Source: Betaproteobacteria bacterium (GTDB lineage: Bacteria > Pseudomonadota > Gammaproteobacteria > Burkholderiales > Methylophilaceae). Taken from it: 64,000 nucleotides of DNA. The translations under genes and the position numbers were made by a program. The notes under the pieces are model-generated. The model was given only the letters and a program-made list of their open reading frames with translations, was not told the DNA's origin and did not search any database. Positions 10,051 to 22,200 of this stretch are shown piece after piece. Each line of letters begins with the position of its first letter. The stretch's first letter is position 1. The DNA is taken from assembly GCA_016867975.1 (NCBI GenBank), contig VGIC01000002.1, positions 38,648 to 102,647 on the forward strand, given 5' to 3'.

Positions 10051-11241
10051 ATGGCAAAAGGTAAATTTGAACGGACCAAGCCGCACGTTAACGTAGGCAC
10101 GATTGGCCACGTAGACCACGGTAAGACAACACTGACAGCGGCGATCACCACTGTATTGACGAAGAAATTTGGCGGCGAAGCGAAAGCCTACGACCAAATT
10201 GACGCGGCTCCAGAAGAAAAGGCACGTGGTATTACCATTAACACAGCCCACGTAGAATACGAAACAGCCACCCGCCACTACGCACACGTAGACTGCCCAG
10301 GCCACGCTGACTATGTTAAAAACATGATTACTGGCGCAGCGCAAATGGACGGCGCCATCTTAGTATGTTCAGCCGCTGACGGCCCAATGCCACAAACACG
10401 TGAACACATCCTGTTAGCACGTCAAGTAGGCGTACCCTACATCGTGGTATACCTCAACAAAGCAGACCTGGTTGACGACGCAGAGCTGCTAGAACTCGTA
10501 GAAATGGAAGTGCGAGACCTGCTCAGCAAATACGACTTCCCAGGTGACGACACCCCAATCATCAAAGGCTCAGCACGTCTAGCCCTTGAAGGCGACCAAT
10601 CAGAAATCGGCGAAGCCTCAATCTTCCGATTGGCAGAAGCCCTAGACACCTACATCCCAATGCCAGAACGCGCCATTGACGGCACATTCCTGATGCCAGT
10701 AGAAGACGTATTCTCAATCTCAGGTCGTGGTACCGTAGTCACAGGACGTATTGAGCGCGGCATTGTCAAAGTCGGCGACGAAATTGAAATTGTAGGCATC
10801 AAACCAACCCTGAAAACCACCTGTACTGGTGTAGAAATGTTCCGCAAACTGCTCGACCAAGGTCAAGCAGGCGACAACGTAGGCGTATTACTCCGTGGTA
10901 CAAAACGTGAAGAAGTAGAACGTGGTCAAGTATTGGCTAAAGCTGGCTCAATCAAACCACACACCAAATTCACAGCAGAAATCTACGTATTGGGTAAAGA
11001 CGAAGGTGGACGTCACACCCCATTCTTCCAAGGCTACCGCCCACAATTCTACTTCCGTACCACAGACGTTACGGGCGCAGTAGAATTGCCGGCAGGCACA
11101 GAAATGGTAATGCCAGGTGACAACGTTTCTATCACTGTGACATTGATTGCACCGATTGCGATGGAAGAAGGCTTACGCTTTGCGATTCGTGAAGGCGGCC
11201 GTACTGTTGGTGCGGGTGTCGTAGCTAAAATTATCGAGTAA
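10051..11241 (+). CDS. tuf: Elongation factor Tu (copy 1)
   Basis: 396 aa EF-Tu; [23 protein letters not shown]; same protein as the ORF at 26873. Confidence 0.99.
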   Translation: MAKGKFERTKPHVNVGTIGHVDHGKTTLTAAITTVLTKKFGGEAKAYDQIDAAPEEKARGITINTAHVEYETATRHYAHVDCPGHADYVKNMITGAAQMDGAILVCSAADGPMPQTREHILLARQVGVPYIVVYLNKADLVDDAELLELVEMEVRDLLSKYDFPGDDTPIIKGSARLALEGDQSEIGEASIFRLAEALDTYIPMPERAIDGTFLMPVEDVFSISGRGTVVTGRIERGIVKVGDEIEIVGIKPTLKTTCTGVEMFRKLLDQGQAGDNVGVLLRGTKREEVERGQVLAKAGSIKPHTKFTAEIYVLGKDEGGRHTPFFQGYRPQFYFRTTDVTGAVELPAGTEMVMPGDNVSITVTLIAPIAMEEGLRFAIREGGRTVGAGVVAKIIE

Positions 11242-11250
11242 TTTAGTATT

Positions 11251-11285
11251 AAAAAAGCCGCGCCAGCAACCCGGCGTGGCTTTTT
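11251..11285 (+). terminator. Rho-independent terminator after tuf copy 1
   Basis: aaaaaaGCCgCGCCagcaacccGGCGtGGCttttt. Confidence 0.8.
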
Positions 11286-11320
11286 AACTTTAAGGTTCAG
11301 CGTATTGTTCCTTAAATGAT

Positions 11321-11396
11321 AGGCCAATAGCTCAATTGGTAGAGTATCGGTCTCCAAAACCGAGGGTTGGGGGTTCGAGACCCTCTTGGCCTGCCA
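11321..11396 (+). tRNA. tRNA-Trp (CCA)
   Basis: AGGCCAA/TTGGCCT acceptor stem, anticodon CCA in TCTCCAAAA, encoded CCA. Confidence 0.97.
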
Positions 11397-11524
11397 AAAT
11401 TATAGTAGTAAGGATCTGACTATGTGAAATGACTGGAAGTTTTGAGCTTCCAGTCTTTTTTGCTTGTTTAAAATCTATTGGAATGATAGTCACTGGTACT
11501 TCAGTGTTTATTTTTAAGTGAATT

Positions 11525-11872
11525 ATGGTCAACAAAATTAAAATGCTTGCGGCGGTGTTGCTGCTAGTGGCCGGGTTGGCAGGATTTTACCTGCTGGCAG
11601 ATAAGGCGCTAGTGTTACGTATATTGGCGGTTATGGCTGGTTTGGTTGCTGCTATTGCCGTGCTTCGCACCACGCCGTTAGGGCAGCAGGCGCTGAGTTT
11701 TGTCGGGGACGCTGTTTTAGAGGCTCGTAAAGTGGTATGGCCCACGCGCAAGGAGACGATTCAAACGACCTTAGTCGTGTTTGCGTTGGTGGTGGTGATG
11801 GCCGCATTTTTGGCTGTTGTTGATATTGGTTTTGCCTACATGGTGAAATCGTTAATGGGACGAGGCGCGTAA
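11525..11872 (+). CDS. secE: Preprotein translocase subunit SecE
   Basis: 115 aa, three TM segments, [20 protein letters not shown]. Confidence 0.95.
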   Translation: MVNKIKMLAAVLLLVAGLAGFYLLADKALVLRILAVMAGLVAAIAVLRTTPLGQQALSFVGDAVLEARKVVWPTRKETIQTTLVVFALVVVMAAFLAVVDIGFAYMVKSLMGRGA

Positions 11873-12408
11873 TGAGTATGAAGTGGTACGCGGTGCAGGC
11901 TTTCTCTGGATTTGAGAAGTCCGTGCAAAAGGGTTTGGAAGAGCGTGTGGCTCGTGCGGGCTTGCAGGATCAGTTTGGTCAGATTCTGGTTCCAATCGAG
12001 GAAGTTATTGAAATGAAGGCGGGGCAGAAAACTATTTCTGAGCGCAAGTTGTACCCAGGGTATGTGCTTGTTCAGATGAATATGTCTGATGAGACTTGGC
12101 ATTTGGTTAAGAGTACGCCGCGCGTCACAGCCTTTATTGGAGGTAGTGCACAGAAGCCTACGCCAATCAAAGACAAAGAGGTGGATATTATCTTGCAGCG
12201 TATTGACGACAGCAAGAGCAACCCGACTCAGAAACTTACCTTTGATAAGGGTGAGTCTGTTCGCATCACTGATGGACCATTTAAAGATTTCTCTGGGGGT
12301 GTCGAAGAAGTTAATTACGAAAAAAGCAAGTTGCGTGTTTCCGTGGTTATATTTGGTCGTTCTACTCTGGTTGAGTTGGAGTTCAGTCAAGTAGAGAAGG
12401 AAGTTTAG
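11872..12408 (+). CDS. nusG: Transcription antitermination protein NusG
   Basis: 178 aa; [27 protein letters not shown] domain. Confidence 0.97.
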   Translation: MSMKWYAVQAFSGFEKSVQKGLEERVARAGLQDQFGQILVPIEEVIEMKAGQKTISERKLYPGYVLVQMNMSDETWHLVKSTPRVTAFIGGSAQKPTPIKDKEVDIILQRIDDSKSNPTQKLTFDKGESVRITDGPFKDFSGGVEEVNYEKSKLRVSVVIFGRSTLVELEFSQVEKEV

Positions 12409-12471
12409 TAGTAGTGTTTATCAACGGGGAGCTTATTTTTAAGCGTTTGGACCCATTTTAGGAGTAATAGC

Positions 12472-12903
12472 ATGGCAAAGAAAGTTATTGGCTATATCAA
12501 GCTGCAGATTCCTGCAGGTAAGGCTAATCCAAGTCCTCCAGTTGGCCCAGCGTTGGGTCAGCGTGGTTTGAATATCATGGAATTCTGTAAGGCATTTAAT
12601 GCTGCGACACAGGGTGTAGAGCCAGGTCTGCCAATTCCAGTAGTGATTACAGCATTTGCTGATAAGAGCTTCACTTTTGTGATGAAGACGCCTCCAGCCA
12701 CAATTCTAATTAAGAAAGCGGCTGGTCTCACCAAGGGTTCTTCACGTCCACATACAGATAAAGTTGGAAAGATTACACGTAAGCAAGCTGAGGAAATCGC
12801 GACCACCAAGAAGCCTGATTTAACGGCGGCAGATATGGATGCTGCGGTACGTACTATCGCTGGTAGCGCTCGTAGCATGGGTATTGAAGTGGAGGGGGTG
12901 TAA
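12472..12903 (+). CDS. rplK: 50S ribosomal protein L11
   Basis: 143 aa; [35 protein letters not shown]. Confidence 0.99.
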   Translation: MAKKVIGYIKLQIPAGKANPSPPVGPALGQRGLNIMEFCKAFNAATQGVEPGLPIPVVITAFADKSFTFVMKTPPATILIKKAAGLTKGSSRPHTDKVGKITRKQAEEIATTKKPDLTAADMDAAVRTIAGSARSMGIEVEGV

Positions 12904-12904
12904 C

Positions 12905-13591
12905 ATGGCTAAAAGAATCAATGCGTTACGTGCAAAAGTAGATCGCAACAAATTGTATCCAGTTGCCGAAGGTTTGGCGCTGGTGAAAGAGAATGCCACA
13001 GCAAAATTCAATGAATCAATTGATGCGGTTGTTAACTTAGGTATCGATGCACGTAAGTCGGATCAACTCGTGCGTGGTGCTTTGGTGTTGCCAAACGGGA
13101 CTGGTAAAACAACACGTGTGGCTGTGTTCGCGCAAGGAGCCCAAGCCGAGGCGGCAAAAGCGGCGGGTGCTGACATCGTTGGTTTTGAAGACTTGGCTGA
13201 GCAAGTTAAAGCTGGTCAAATGGATTTTGATGTTGTGATTGCAACGCCAGATGCAATGCGTATTGTGGGTGCTCTAGGTCAAGTGTTGGGTCCTCGTGGT
13301 CTGATGCCAAACCCGAAGGTGGGTACTGTGACACCTGACGCAGCAACAGCGGTTAAAAACGCTAAAGCGGGTCAAGTGCAATATCGTACAGACAAGGGTG
13401 GTATCGTGCACTGTACGATTGGCCGCGCATCTTTTTCAGTAGAGCAGTTGCAAGGTAACTTGACTGCGTTGGTGGAGGCTTTGAATAAAGCGAAACCAGC
13501 TTCAAGTAAAGGGATTTATCTGAAGAAGTTGTCAGTATCTAGCACCATGGGTGCTGGTGTACGCGTAGATCAAGCGAGCTTGACTGCGTAA
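12905..13591 (+). CDS. rplA: 50S ribosomal protein L1
   Basis: [13 protein letters not shown]..., [15 protein letters not shown] track starts 22 codons too early at 12839. Confidence 0.98.
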   Translation: MAKRINALRAKVDRNKLYPVAEGLALVKENATAKFNESIDAVVNLGIDARKSDQLVRGALVLPNGTGKTTRVAVFAQGAQAEAAKAAGADIVGFEDLAEQVKAGQMDFDVVIATPDAMRIVGALGQVLGPRGLMPNPKVGTVTPDAATAVKNAKAGQVQYRTDKGGIVHCTIGRASFSVEQLQGNLTALVEALNKAKPASSKGIYLKKLSVSSTMGAGVRVDQASLTA

Positions 13592-13600
13592 TTGGATGTT

Positions 13601-13626
13601 GAACAAGGCGGCTTGCCGCCTTGTTC
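13601..13626 (+). other. Strong perfect hairpin after rplA (attenuator or mRNA-stability element; no T tract)
   Basis: GAACAAGGCGGC-tt-GCCGCCTTGTTC, 12-bp inverted repeat, followed by A-rich sequence. Confidence 0.7.
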
Positions 13627-13674
13627 AAAAAGAGCTTTGGGCTTGCTTTGCTGATGAATGTTTAGTTTGTCCGT

Positions 13675-13905
13675 GAAGTGAGGTTGTCAAAGACCGTAGG
13701 TGCCGTATTGGTTTAATGTAAGTGATTTAAATGGGTAGACCGTGTTTTTCTTCTCACTTGATTCAACTTAGACCTACGCAGATGGCGTATCCCTAGACAG
13801 GATTGATTCCTGATGACAGGTCGCCGAAAAAGTGGCTTGTACGATTGATTAATTGTATGAGCTGATTCCGACTTAGCAATAAGTCGGAGATTTTAACGGA
13901 GGGAG
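13675..13905 (+). ncRNA. Ribosomal protein L10 leader
   Basis: Position between rplA and rplJ; AAAGACCGTAGGTG ... CTTAGACCTACGCAGATGGCGTATCC resembles L10(L12)4 leader motifs; hairpin TCCGACTTAgcaaTAAGTCGGA at 13867-13888. Confidence 0.75.
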
Positions 13906-13912
13906 AGAGACC

Positions 13913-14404
13913 TTGAGTCTAAATCTTACAGAGAAAAAAGAAGTCGTTGCTGAAGTGAGTGCGCAAGTTGCACAAGCACAGGCAATTGTTCTTGCTGAGT
14001 ACCGTGGCATAGGCGTGGCTGACATGACTACACTGCGTGCAGATGCTCGAAATGCAGGTGTTTACCTGCGTGTGTTGAAAAACACACTGGTGCGTCGTGC
14101 AGTGGAGGGCACGCCATTTTCAGCATTAGCTGACAGTATGGTAGGTCCTCTGGTGTTCGGTATTTCTACAGACCCAGTGGCAGCAGCAAAGGTAATGAAT
14201 AATTTTGCAAAAGCCAATGACAAGTTTGTAATCAAAGCAGGTGCAGTGCCTAATCAGTTGATGGATGTTGCTGGCGTTCAAGCGTTGGCATCTACATTGG
14301 GTCGTGAAGAGCTGCTCGCTAAGTTTGCGCGTACGCTCAACGAAGTGCCAACCAAGTTCGCACGTGCGATGGCGGCAATTCGTGATGCGAAAGAGGCTGC
14401 TTAA
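13913..14404 (+). CDS. rplJ: 50S ribosomal protein L10
   Basis: 163 aa, TTG start; [30 protein letters not shown]. Confidence 0.98.
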   Translation: MSLNLTEKKEVVAEVSAQVAQAQAIVLAEYRGIGVADMTTLRADARNAGVYLRVLKNTLVRRAVEGTPFSALADSMVGPLVFGISTDPVAAAKVMNNFAKANDKFVIKAGAVPNQLMDVAGVQALASTLGREELLAKFARTLNEVPTKFARAMAAIRDAKEAA

Positions 14405-14449
14405 CTCAACTTAATTCAGTAACATTTTTAATTTTAGGGAATATTCAAA

Positions 14450-14824
14450 ATGGCAATTTCAAATGCAGATATTTTAGACGCAGTTGGTGCAATGTCAGTG
14501 TTAGAGCTGACAGCATTTATCAAAGAAATCGAAGAGAAGTTCGGTGTTTCAGCTGCAGCGGTAGCAGTTGCAGCTGGGGGTGCAGCGGCTCCTGCAGCGG
14601 CAGCTACTGAGCAAACAGAATTCAACGTGGTTCTGCTGAGCGCTGGCGAACAAAAAGTTGGTGTGATTAAAGCTGTGCGTGAGTTGACTGGTTTAGGCTT
14701 GAAAGAAGCTAAAGACTTGGTTGATGGCGCACCAAAAACAATCAAAGAAGGTGTTTCTAAAGCTGACGCTGATGCGGCACTGAAGAAATTGATTGAAGCT
14801 GGCGCAACTGGCGAAATCAAATAA
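14450..14824 (+). CDS. rplL: 50S ribosomal protein L7/L12
   Basis: 124 aa; [29 protein letters not shown]. Confidence 0.99.
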   Translation: MAISNADILDAVGAMSVLELTAFIKEIEEKFGVSAAAVAVAAGGAAAPAAAATEQTEFNVVLLSAGEQKVGVIKAVRELTGLGLKEAKDLVDGAPKTIKEGVSKADADAALKKLIEAGATGEIK

Positions 14825-14846
14825 TACATTGACTAATGTATGAAAT

Positions 14847-14870
14847 AGGCTGACGGGAAACCGTCAGCCT
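14847..14870 (+). terminator. rplL-rpoB intergenic attenuator-like hairpin
   Basis: AGGCTGACGG-gaaa-CCGTCAGCCT; weak T tract downstream. Confidence 0.6.
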
Positions 14871-15076
14871 TATGCATTTTGTAATGCGGTGTATATGTAA
14901 CGAGTTGTAATTGTTTTGTTTTTAGGGCGCCGCAAAAGAATGTATTGATAGAAGTGCCCTTGTAGTAGTTAAGACCTTCAGTGGAACGTGACTGAGGTTA
15001 GAGGTGAAAATACTTACGTAGTGGATGTAGTGCAAAAAAGTATTTTAATTTCTGCCCTCAAACATTAGGAGACGCA

Positions 15077-18000
15077 ATGAGCTATTCCTTTACCGAAAAA
15101 AAACGCCTTCGTAAAAGTTTCGCTAAACGCGAAAAAGTGCAAGACATTCCCTATTTGCTAGCGATGCAATTGGAGTCTTACAAGGCCTTTTTACAAGCAG
15201 ACATTCCTGCGGATAAACGTAAGAATGATGGTCTGCAATCAACTTTCAATTCCGTCTTTCCAATGGTTAGCCATTCAGGCAATGCGCGTTTGGATTATGT
15301 GAGCTATCAACTGGGTGCCGAACCTTTCGATGTGAAGGAATGTCAGCAACGTGGTCTTACCTATGCGGCGCCTTTGCGCGTCAAAGTGCGTTTGACCATT
15401 ATGGATAAAGAAGCCTCTAAGCCGACTGTGAAAGAGGTTAAAGAGCAAGAAGTTTACATGGGCGAGTTGCCTTTGATGACAGAGAATGGCTCGTTTGTGA
15501 TTAATGGTACTGAGCGTGTGATCGTATCTCAGCTACACAGAAGTCCAGGTGTTTTCTTTGAGCATGACCGCGGTAAGACTCATAGTTCAGGCAAGCTGCT
15601 GTTCTCTGCACGCATCATTCCTTATCGTGGTTCGTGGCTTGATTTTGAATTTGATCCGAAAGATTATTTGTATTTCCGTATAGACCGTCGTCGCAAGATG
15701 CCGGTGACTATCTTGTTGAAAGCGTTGGGTTACACGCCAGAGCAGATCATCTCAACCTTTTATGATTCCGATACCTTCCATATCAGTAATAAGGGGGTTG
15801 AGTTTTCTGTGGTGCCCGAAAGGCTGCGTGGCGAAGTGGCTAAGTTTGATATTCTGGGCAAAGATGGCTCAGTGATCATAGCCAAGGACAAGCGCATCAC
15901 AGTGAAGCACATACGCGACATGGAAAAAGCGGGAGTGAGTGAGGTTGCTGTACCACAGGATTTCATTCTCGGTCGTGCGGTTGCTAATGCCATCGTCGAC
16001 AAAGAATCCGGTGAAGTGCTTGCTAACGCGAACGATGAAATGACCGAATCACTGTTGGGCAAATTAATCGACGCCGGTGTTACAACGGTCAAGACGCTAT
16101 ACTCTAACGACTTGGACCATGGCGATTATATTTCACAGACCTTACGCATCGATGAGATTCCTGATCAGTACAGTGCACGCGTAGCAATCTACCGTATGAT
16201 GCGCCCAGGTGAGCCACCAACAGAGGAGTCAGTAGAGGCGCTGTTTCAAGGTTTGTTCTTCAGCGAAGAGCGATATGACTTGTCTCGTGTTGGACGTATG
16301 AAGTTTAACCGTCGAGCTTTCCCACAGAAAGCTGAAGAGCGTCAATCTGAGTGGATCAAGCGTTTTTATGAATCAGTGGGCGCGCAGGGCGATGAGGGCG
16401 CTAACGTGCTCTCAAATGATGACATTTTATCGGTGATTGCCGTGTTGCTCGAATTGCGCAATGGCCGTGGCGAAATCGATGATATTGACCATTTGGGGAA
16501 TCGTCGTATCCGCTCTGTAGGTGAGTTGGCAGAGAATCAATTCCGTACAGGCTTGGTGCGTGTAGAGCGTGCTGTGAAGGAGCGTCTGTCTCAGGCTGAG
16601 TCAGACAATTTGATGCCGCATGACTTGATCAATTCTAAGCCAGTATCTAGCGCGATTCGAGAGTTCTTTGGCTCGAGTCAACTGTCACAGTTTATGGATC
16701 AAACTAACCCGTTGTCAGAAATTACGCACAAACGCCGCATTTCCGCACTCGGTCCAGGGGGGCTGACTCGTGAGCGTGCTGGTTTTGAGGTGCGTGACGT
16801 TCATTCCACGCACTATGGTCGCGTATGTCCAATTGAGACTCCTGAGGGACCGAACATTGGTTTGATCAATTCACTGGCACTGTATGCCCGTACCAATGAA
16901 TATGGCTTCTTAGAAACACCATATCGTCGTGTGGCTGGCAATAAAGTGTCTGACACGATTGACTATCTTTCTGCTATTGAAGAAAGTCAATACATGATTG
17001 CGCAGGCGAATACAGATGTAGATGCGAAGAATGTATTCGTGGATGATTTGATTTCTTCTCGTCACCACAATGAATTTATGATGACTCAGCCTGAGCGTGT
17101 TCAATACATGGACGTTGCGCCAGGTCAGATCGTATCTGTCGCGGCATCGCTAATTCCGTTCTTGGAGCATGATGATGCAAACCGTGCGTTGATGGGTGCA
17201 AACATGCAACGTCAAGCTGTACCATGCTTGCGTGCAGAAAAACCAGTGGTGGGTACCGGTATTGAGCGTACCGTTGCGGTTGACTCCGGCACTGTAGTGA
17301 TTGCCCGTCGTGGTGGTGTTGTGGATTACGTCGATTCCGGTCGTATCGTGATTCGTGTGAATGATGAAGAGGCGAAAGCTGGTGAAGTCGGTGTGGATAT
17401 CTACAACCTGACCAAATACACGCGCTCTAATCAGAATACCAACATCAATCAGCGTCCTTTGGTTAAAGTGGGTGACAAGCTCTCTCGCGGTGATGTGATT
17501 GCGGATGGCGCTTCAACTGACATGGGTGAATTGGCACTCGGCCAGAATATGTTGATTGGCTTTATGCCATGGAACGGCTATAACTATGAGGACTCTGTAC
17601 TAATCTCAGAGCGCGTAGTAGCGGATGACCGTTACACATCAATTCACATTGAAGAGTTGTCAGTGGTGGCGCGTGATACCAAACTCGGACCTGAAGAAAT
17701 TACTCAAGATATCTCTAATCTCAGCGAGCGTATGCTGGCGCGTCTGGATGAGGTGGGTATCATTCATATCGGCGCAGAAGTGGAAGCTGGTGACGTTCTG
17801 GTAGGTAAAGTCACGCCAAAAGGCGAAACACAACTGACCCCTGAAGAAAAATTGCTGCGTGCGATTTTTGGTGAAAAAGCATCGGATGTTAAGGATACTT
17901 CACTGCGCGTGCCTTCTGGCATGAGCGGCACGGTGATTGATGTTCAAGTGTTTACGCGTGAAGGTATCGAGCGTGATGCACGTGCGCAACAAATCATTGA

Positions 18001-19249
18001 TGATCAATTGGCGCATTACAAGCAAGACTTGGCTGACCAGATGCGTATCGTTGAAGATGACGCGTTCGGTCGTATCCGTCGCTTGATTGAAGGTAAGGTG
18101 GCTACCGGTGGTCCTAACAAGCTAAAAAAAGGCGAGACATTAACTGCCGAGTATCTAGATGCAGTAGGTCGCTATGATTGGTTTGATATTCGCTTGTCTG
18201 ATGAAGAGACTGCAGTTCAACTGGAACAGTTGAAAGACAGTTTGTCACAAGCACGTGTTGAGTTCGATACACGTTTCGAAGAGAAAAAACGTAAATTGAC
18301 TCAGGGCGATGAGCTGCCACCAGGCGTACAGAAGATGGTAAAAGTGTACTTGGCAGTGAAGCGTCGTATCCAACCAGGTGACAAGATGGCGGGCCGCCAT
18401 GGTAATAAAGGGGTGATTTCAAAAATCTGCCCGGTAGAAGATATGCCACACATGGCGGATGGAACCCCATTGGATATCGTGTTGAATCCGCTGGGCGTTC
18501 CCTCTCGTATGAATATCGGTCAGATTCTGGAAGTGCACTTGGGCTGGGCGGCTAAGGGCTTGGGTCTGCGTATCGAAGAGATGTTGCGTCAAGAAGTGAA
18601 AGTGGCTGAGCTGCGTAAGTTCTTAAACAAGATTTACAACGACAGTACGGGTAAGAAAGAAGATATCAAGTCTTACTCTGATGTGGAGATTGTGGATCTG
18701 GCACAGAATTTGACCAGTGGCGTGCCATTTGCCACTCCTGTGTTTGATGGTGCGGCAGAGTCTGATATTAAAGCGATGCTTGATCTTGCGTACCCGGATG
18801 ACGATGCACGTACAAAACAATTGCAGTTCCATGCAGGCAAGACACAGGTGACCTTGTTTGATGGTCGTACCGGAGAGGCGTTCGAACGTCCAGTGACAGT
18901 GGGTTACATGCACTTCTTGAAACTGCATCACTTGGTCGATGATAAGATGCATGCGCGTTCAACAGGGCCTTATTCATTGGTTACACAGCAGCCATTGGGC
19001 GGTAAAGCCCAATTTGGTGGCCAACGTTTCGGTGAGATGGAGGTTTGGGCGCTGGAAGCTTATGGTGCTTCGTATACCTTGCAAGAGATGTTGACAGTGA
19101 AGTCTGATGACGTCACTGGCCGTACCAAAGTGTATGAAAATATCGTCAAGGGCGAACACAAGATTGATGCAGGCATGCCTGAATCATTCAACGTGCTGGT
19201 GAAAGAAATCCGTTCGCTCGCTATCGACATTGACCTAGACAGAAACTAA
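15077..19249 (+). CDS. rpoB: DNA-directed RNA polymerase subunit beta
   Basis: 1390 aa; [53 protein letters not shown]. Confidence 0.99.
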   Translation: MSYSFTEKKRLRKSFAKREKVQDIPYLLAMQLESYKAFLQADIPADKRKNDGLQSTFNSVFPMVSHSGNARLDYVSYQLGAEPFDVKECQQRGLTYAAPLRVKVRLTIMDKEASKPTVKEVKEQEVYMGELPLMTENGSFVINGTERVIVSQLHRSPGVFFEHDRGKTHSSGKLLFSARIIPYRGSWLDFEFDPKDYLYFRIDRRRKMPVTILLKALGYTPEQIISTFYDSDTFHISNKGVEFSVVPERLRGEVAKFDILGKDGSVIIAKDKRITVKHIRDMEKAGVSEVAVPQDFILGRAVANAIVDKESGEVLANANDEMTESLLGKLIDAGVTTVKTLYSNDLDHGDYISQTLRIDEIPDQYSARVAIYRMMRPGEPPTEESVEALFQGLFFSEERYDLSRVGRMKFNRRAFPQKAEERQSEWIKRFYESVGAQGDEGANVLSNDDILSVIAVLLELRNGRGEIDDIDHLGNRRIRSVGELAENQFRTGLVRVERAVKERLSQAESDNLMPHDLINSKPVSSAIREFFGSSQLSQFMDQTNPLSEITHKRRISALGPGGLTRERAGFEVRDVHSTHYGRVCPIETPEGPNIGLINSLALYARTNEYGFLETPYRRVAGNKVSDTIDYLSAIEESQYMIAQANTDVDAKNVFVDDLISSRHHNEFMMTQPERVQYMDVAPGQIVSVAASLIPFLEHDDANRALMGANMQRQAVPCLRAEKPVVGTGIERTVAVDSGTVVIARRGGVVDYVDSGRIVIRVNDEEAKAGEVGVDIYNLTKYTRSNQNTNINQRPLVKVGDKLSRGDVIADGASTDMGELALGQNMLIGFMPWNGYNYEDSVLISERVVADDRYTSIHIEELSVVARDTKLGPEEITQDISNLSERMLARLDEVGIIHIGAEVEAGDVLVGKVTPKGETQLTPEEKLLRAIFGEKASDVKDTSLRVPSGMSGTVIDVQVFTREGIERDARAQQIIDDQLAHYKQDLADQMRIVEDDAFGRIRRLIEGKVATGGPNKLKKGETLTAEYLDAVGRYDWFDIRLSDEETAVQLEQLKDSLSQARVEFDTRFEEKKRKLTQGDELPPGVQKMVKVYLAVKRRIQPGDKMAGRHGNKGVISKICPVEDMPHMADGTPLDIVLNPLGVPSRMNIGQILEVHLGWAAKGLGLRIEEMLRQEVKVAELRKFLNKIYNDSTGKKEDIKSYSDVEIVDLAQNLTSGVPFATPVFDGAAESDIKAMLDLAYPDDDARTKQLQFHAGKTQVTLFDGRTGEAFERPVTVGYMHFLKLHHLVDDKMHARSTGPYSLVTQQPLGGKAQFGGQRFGEMEVWALEAYGASYTLQEMLTVKSDDVTGRTKVYENIVKGEHKIDAGMPESFNVLVKEIRSLAIDIDLDRN

Positions 19250-19260
19250 GGATCATTCAC

Positions 19261-22200
19261 ATGAAAGCTCTATTAGACTTATTTAAACAGGTAACGCAAG
19301 AAGAAGAGTTTGACGCGATTAAGATTGCGTTGGCTTCACCTGAAAAAATCCGTTCATGGTCATATGGCGAAGTGAAAAAGCCAGAAACCATTAACTATCG
19401 TACTTTCAAGCCAGAGCGGGATGGCTTGTTCTGTGCCAAGATCTTTGGCCCAATCAAAGATTACGAGTGCTTATGCGGCAAATACAAACGTTTGAAACAC
19501 CGTGGTGTCATTTGCGAAAAATGTGGCGTTGAAGTGACCTTGTCAAAAGTGCGTCGTGAGCGCATGGGTCACATTGATTTAGCGTCTCCAGTCGCGCATA
19601 TCTGGTTCTTGAAATCATTGCCGAGTCGTCTTGGCATGGTGTTGGATATCGCCTTGCGTGATATTGAGCGTGTGCTTTACTTTGAAGCATTCATCGTAGT
19701 TGACCCGGGCATGACACCGCTGACGCGTGGTCAACTGTTGACCGAAGATGATTATCTAGCCAAGGTTGAAGAGTACGGTGATGAATTTAACGCTGTGATG
19801 GGCGCGGAAGCGATTCGCGAGCTGTTGCGTACTATGGACATCGAGCGTGAAATCACCAATTTACGTCAAGAGTTGGGCGCTACTGGTTCTGAAGCCAAAA
19901 TCAAGAAAATTGCTAAACGTCTGAAAGTGTTGGAAGCCTTCCAGAAGTCTGGCATCAAACCCGAGTGGATGATTTTGGAAATACTGCCAGTATTGCCACC
20001 AGAACTACGTCCATTGGTGCCATTGGATGGTGGTCGTTTTGCGACTTCCGATTTGAATGATTTGTATCGTCGTGTAATCAATCGTAACAACCGGTTGAAG
20101 CGTTTATTAGAGTTGAAAGCACCGGAAATTATCGTGCGCAATGAGAAACGTATGCTGCAAGAGGCGGTAGACTCATTGCTGGACAATGGCCGTCGCGGCA
20201 AGGTGATGACGGGCGCAAGCAAGCGTCCATTGAAATCACTGGCTGATATGATCAAGGGTAAAGGCGGTCGTTTCCGTCAGAACCTACTCGGTAAGCGTGT
20301 GGACTACTCAGGTCGTTCGGTGATTGTGGTGGGGCCACAATTAAAGCTACATCAGTGCGGCTTGCCTAAGAAAATGGCGCTGGAATTATTCAAGCCATTC
20401 ATTTTCCATAAACTGGAAGTGCTAGGTTTGGCGACCACGATTAAAGCCGCGAAGAAAAAGGTTGAAGAAGAAGGACCAGAAGTATGGGATATCCTTGAGG
20501 ACGTGATTCGCGAGCATCCGGTGTTGCTGAACCGTGCGCCTACATTGCACCGCTTGGGTATTCAAGCGTTCGAACCTATCCTGATTGAAGGTAAGGCGAT
20601 TCAGCTACATCCGTTGGTTTGTGCGGCGTTTAACGCCGACTTCGACGGTGACCAGATGGCGGTGCACGTCCCATTAAGTCTGGAAGCACAAATGGAAGCT
20701 CGGACCTTGATGCTGGCATCTAATAACGTGTTGTCCCCAGCGAACGGTGAACCTATCATTGTGCCCTCACAAGACATTGTGTTGGGTCTGTACTACATGA
20801 CCCGCGAGAAAGTGAACGCGCGTGGTACAGGTATGCGCTTTGCTGATGTGAAAGAAGTGCAACGTGCTTACGATCAAAATCTAATCGATTTGCATGCGCG
20901 TATCACAGTGCGTATCAAAGAGTTCGACATTGACCTGAATGGCGTGAAAACGGAGAAAGTTACACGTTACGAAACGACAGTAGGTCGTGCGCTGCTGTCA
21001 GACATCTTACCAGCAGGCTTGTCATTCAGCACGATTGATAAGGCATTGAAGAAAAAAGAGATTTCCAAGTTGATCAATGCTTCATTCCGAAAAGTAGGCA
21101 TTCGTGAAACCGTGATTTTTGCTGATAAGTTGATGTATACAGGGTATTCCTACGCAACAAAAGCAGGGATCTCAATCAGTATTAACGACATGTTGGTGCC
21201 GCCAGAGAAGGAGCAATTGATTGCTGCAGCAGACGCTGAAGTGAAAGAGATTGAAGGTCAGTATGTCTCTGGTCTGGTAACGCAAGGTGAGCGCTACAAT
21301 AAAGTGGTCGATATCTGGGGTCGTGCCGGTGATAAAGTGGCTGATGCCATGATGAAGCAGCTACGCGAAGAAGCCGTACTGGATAGCGATGGTAATCCAC
21401 TTAAAGGCGCTGATGGAAAAGCAGTGCGTCAAGAGTCATTCAACGCCATTTACATGATGGCTGACTCAGGTGCGCGTGGTTCTGCAGCGCAGGTGCGTCA
21501 GTTGGCTGGCATGCGTGGTCTGATGGCGAAACCGGATGGCTCTATCATCGAAACGCCAATTAAGGCGAACTTCCGTGATGGCCTGAACGTGTTGCAATAC
21601 TTTATTTCAACCCACGGTGCGCGTAAGGGTCTAGCTGATACGGCGTTGAAAACAGCGAACTCTGGCTACCTGACACGTCGTCTGGTTGATGTAACACAAG
21701 ACTTGGTTGTGACCGAGCATGATTGTGGCACGGCTGAGGGGTTGGTTACTAAAGCATTGGTTAAGGGCGGCGAAGTAATTGAGCCGTTGCACGATCGTAT
21801 TCTAGGTCGTACGGCTGCTTTGGATATTCTGAATCCTGAAACGCAGGAAGTGATTTACCCAGCGGGGACATTGCTGACAGAAGACGAAGTTGAGCGCATC
21901 GATGCCTTGGGTATTGATGAAGTTAAAGTGCGTACAGCGCTGACGTGTGATACGCGTTACGGCATCTGTGCCAAGTGTTATGGTCGTGACTTGGGTCGTG
22001 GTAAATTGATTAGCCAAGGCGAGTCTGTTGGGGTGATTGCTGCGCAGTCTATCGGTGAACCAGGTACTCAGTTGACCATGCGTACATTCCACATTGGTGG
22101 TGCGGTGTCTCGTGCTGCCTCAGTGTCTCAAGTGGAAAGCAAGTCAAACGGCGTGTTGAACTTTACATCAACCATGCGTTATGTGACGAATGCGCGCAAT

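Noticed and set aside
11836-12390. 184-aa minus-strand ORF
   Set aside because: Fully antisense to nusG, no recognisable family; shadow ORF.
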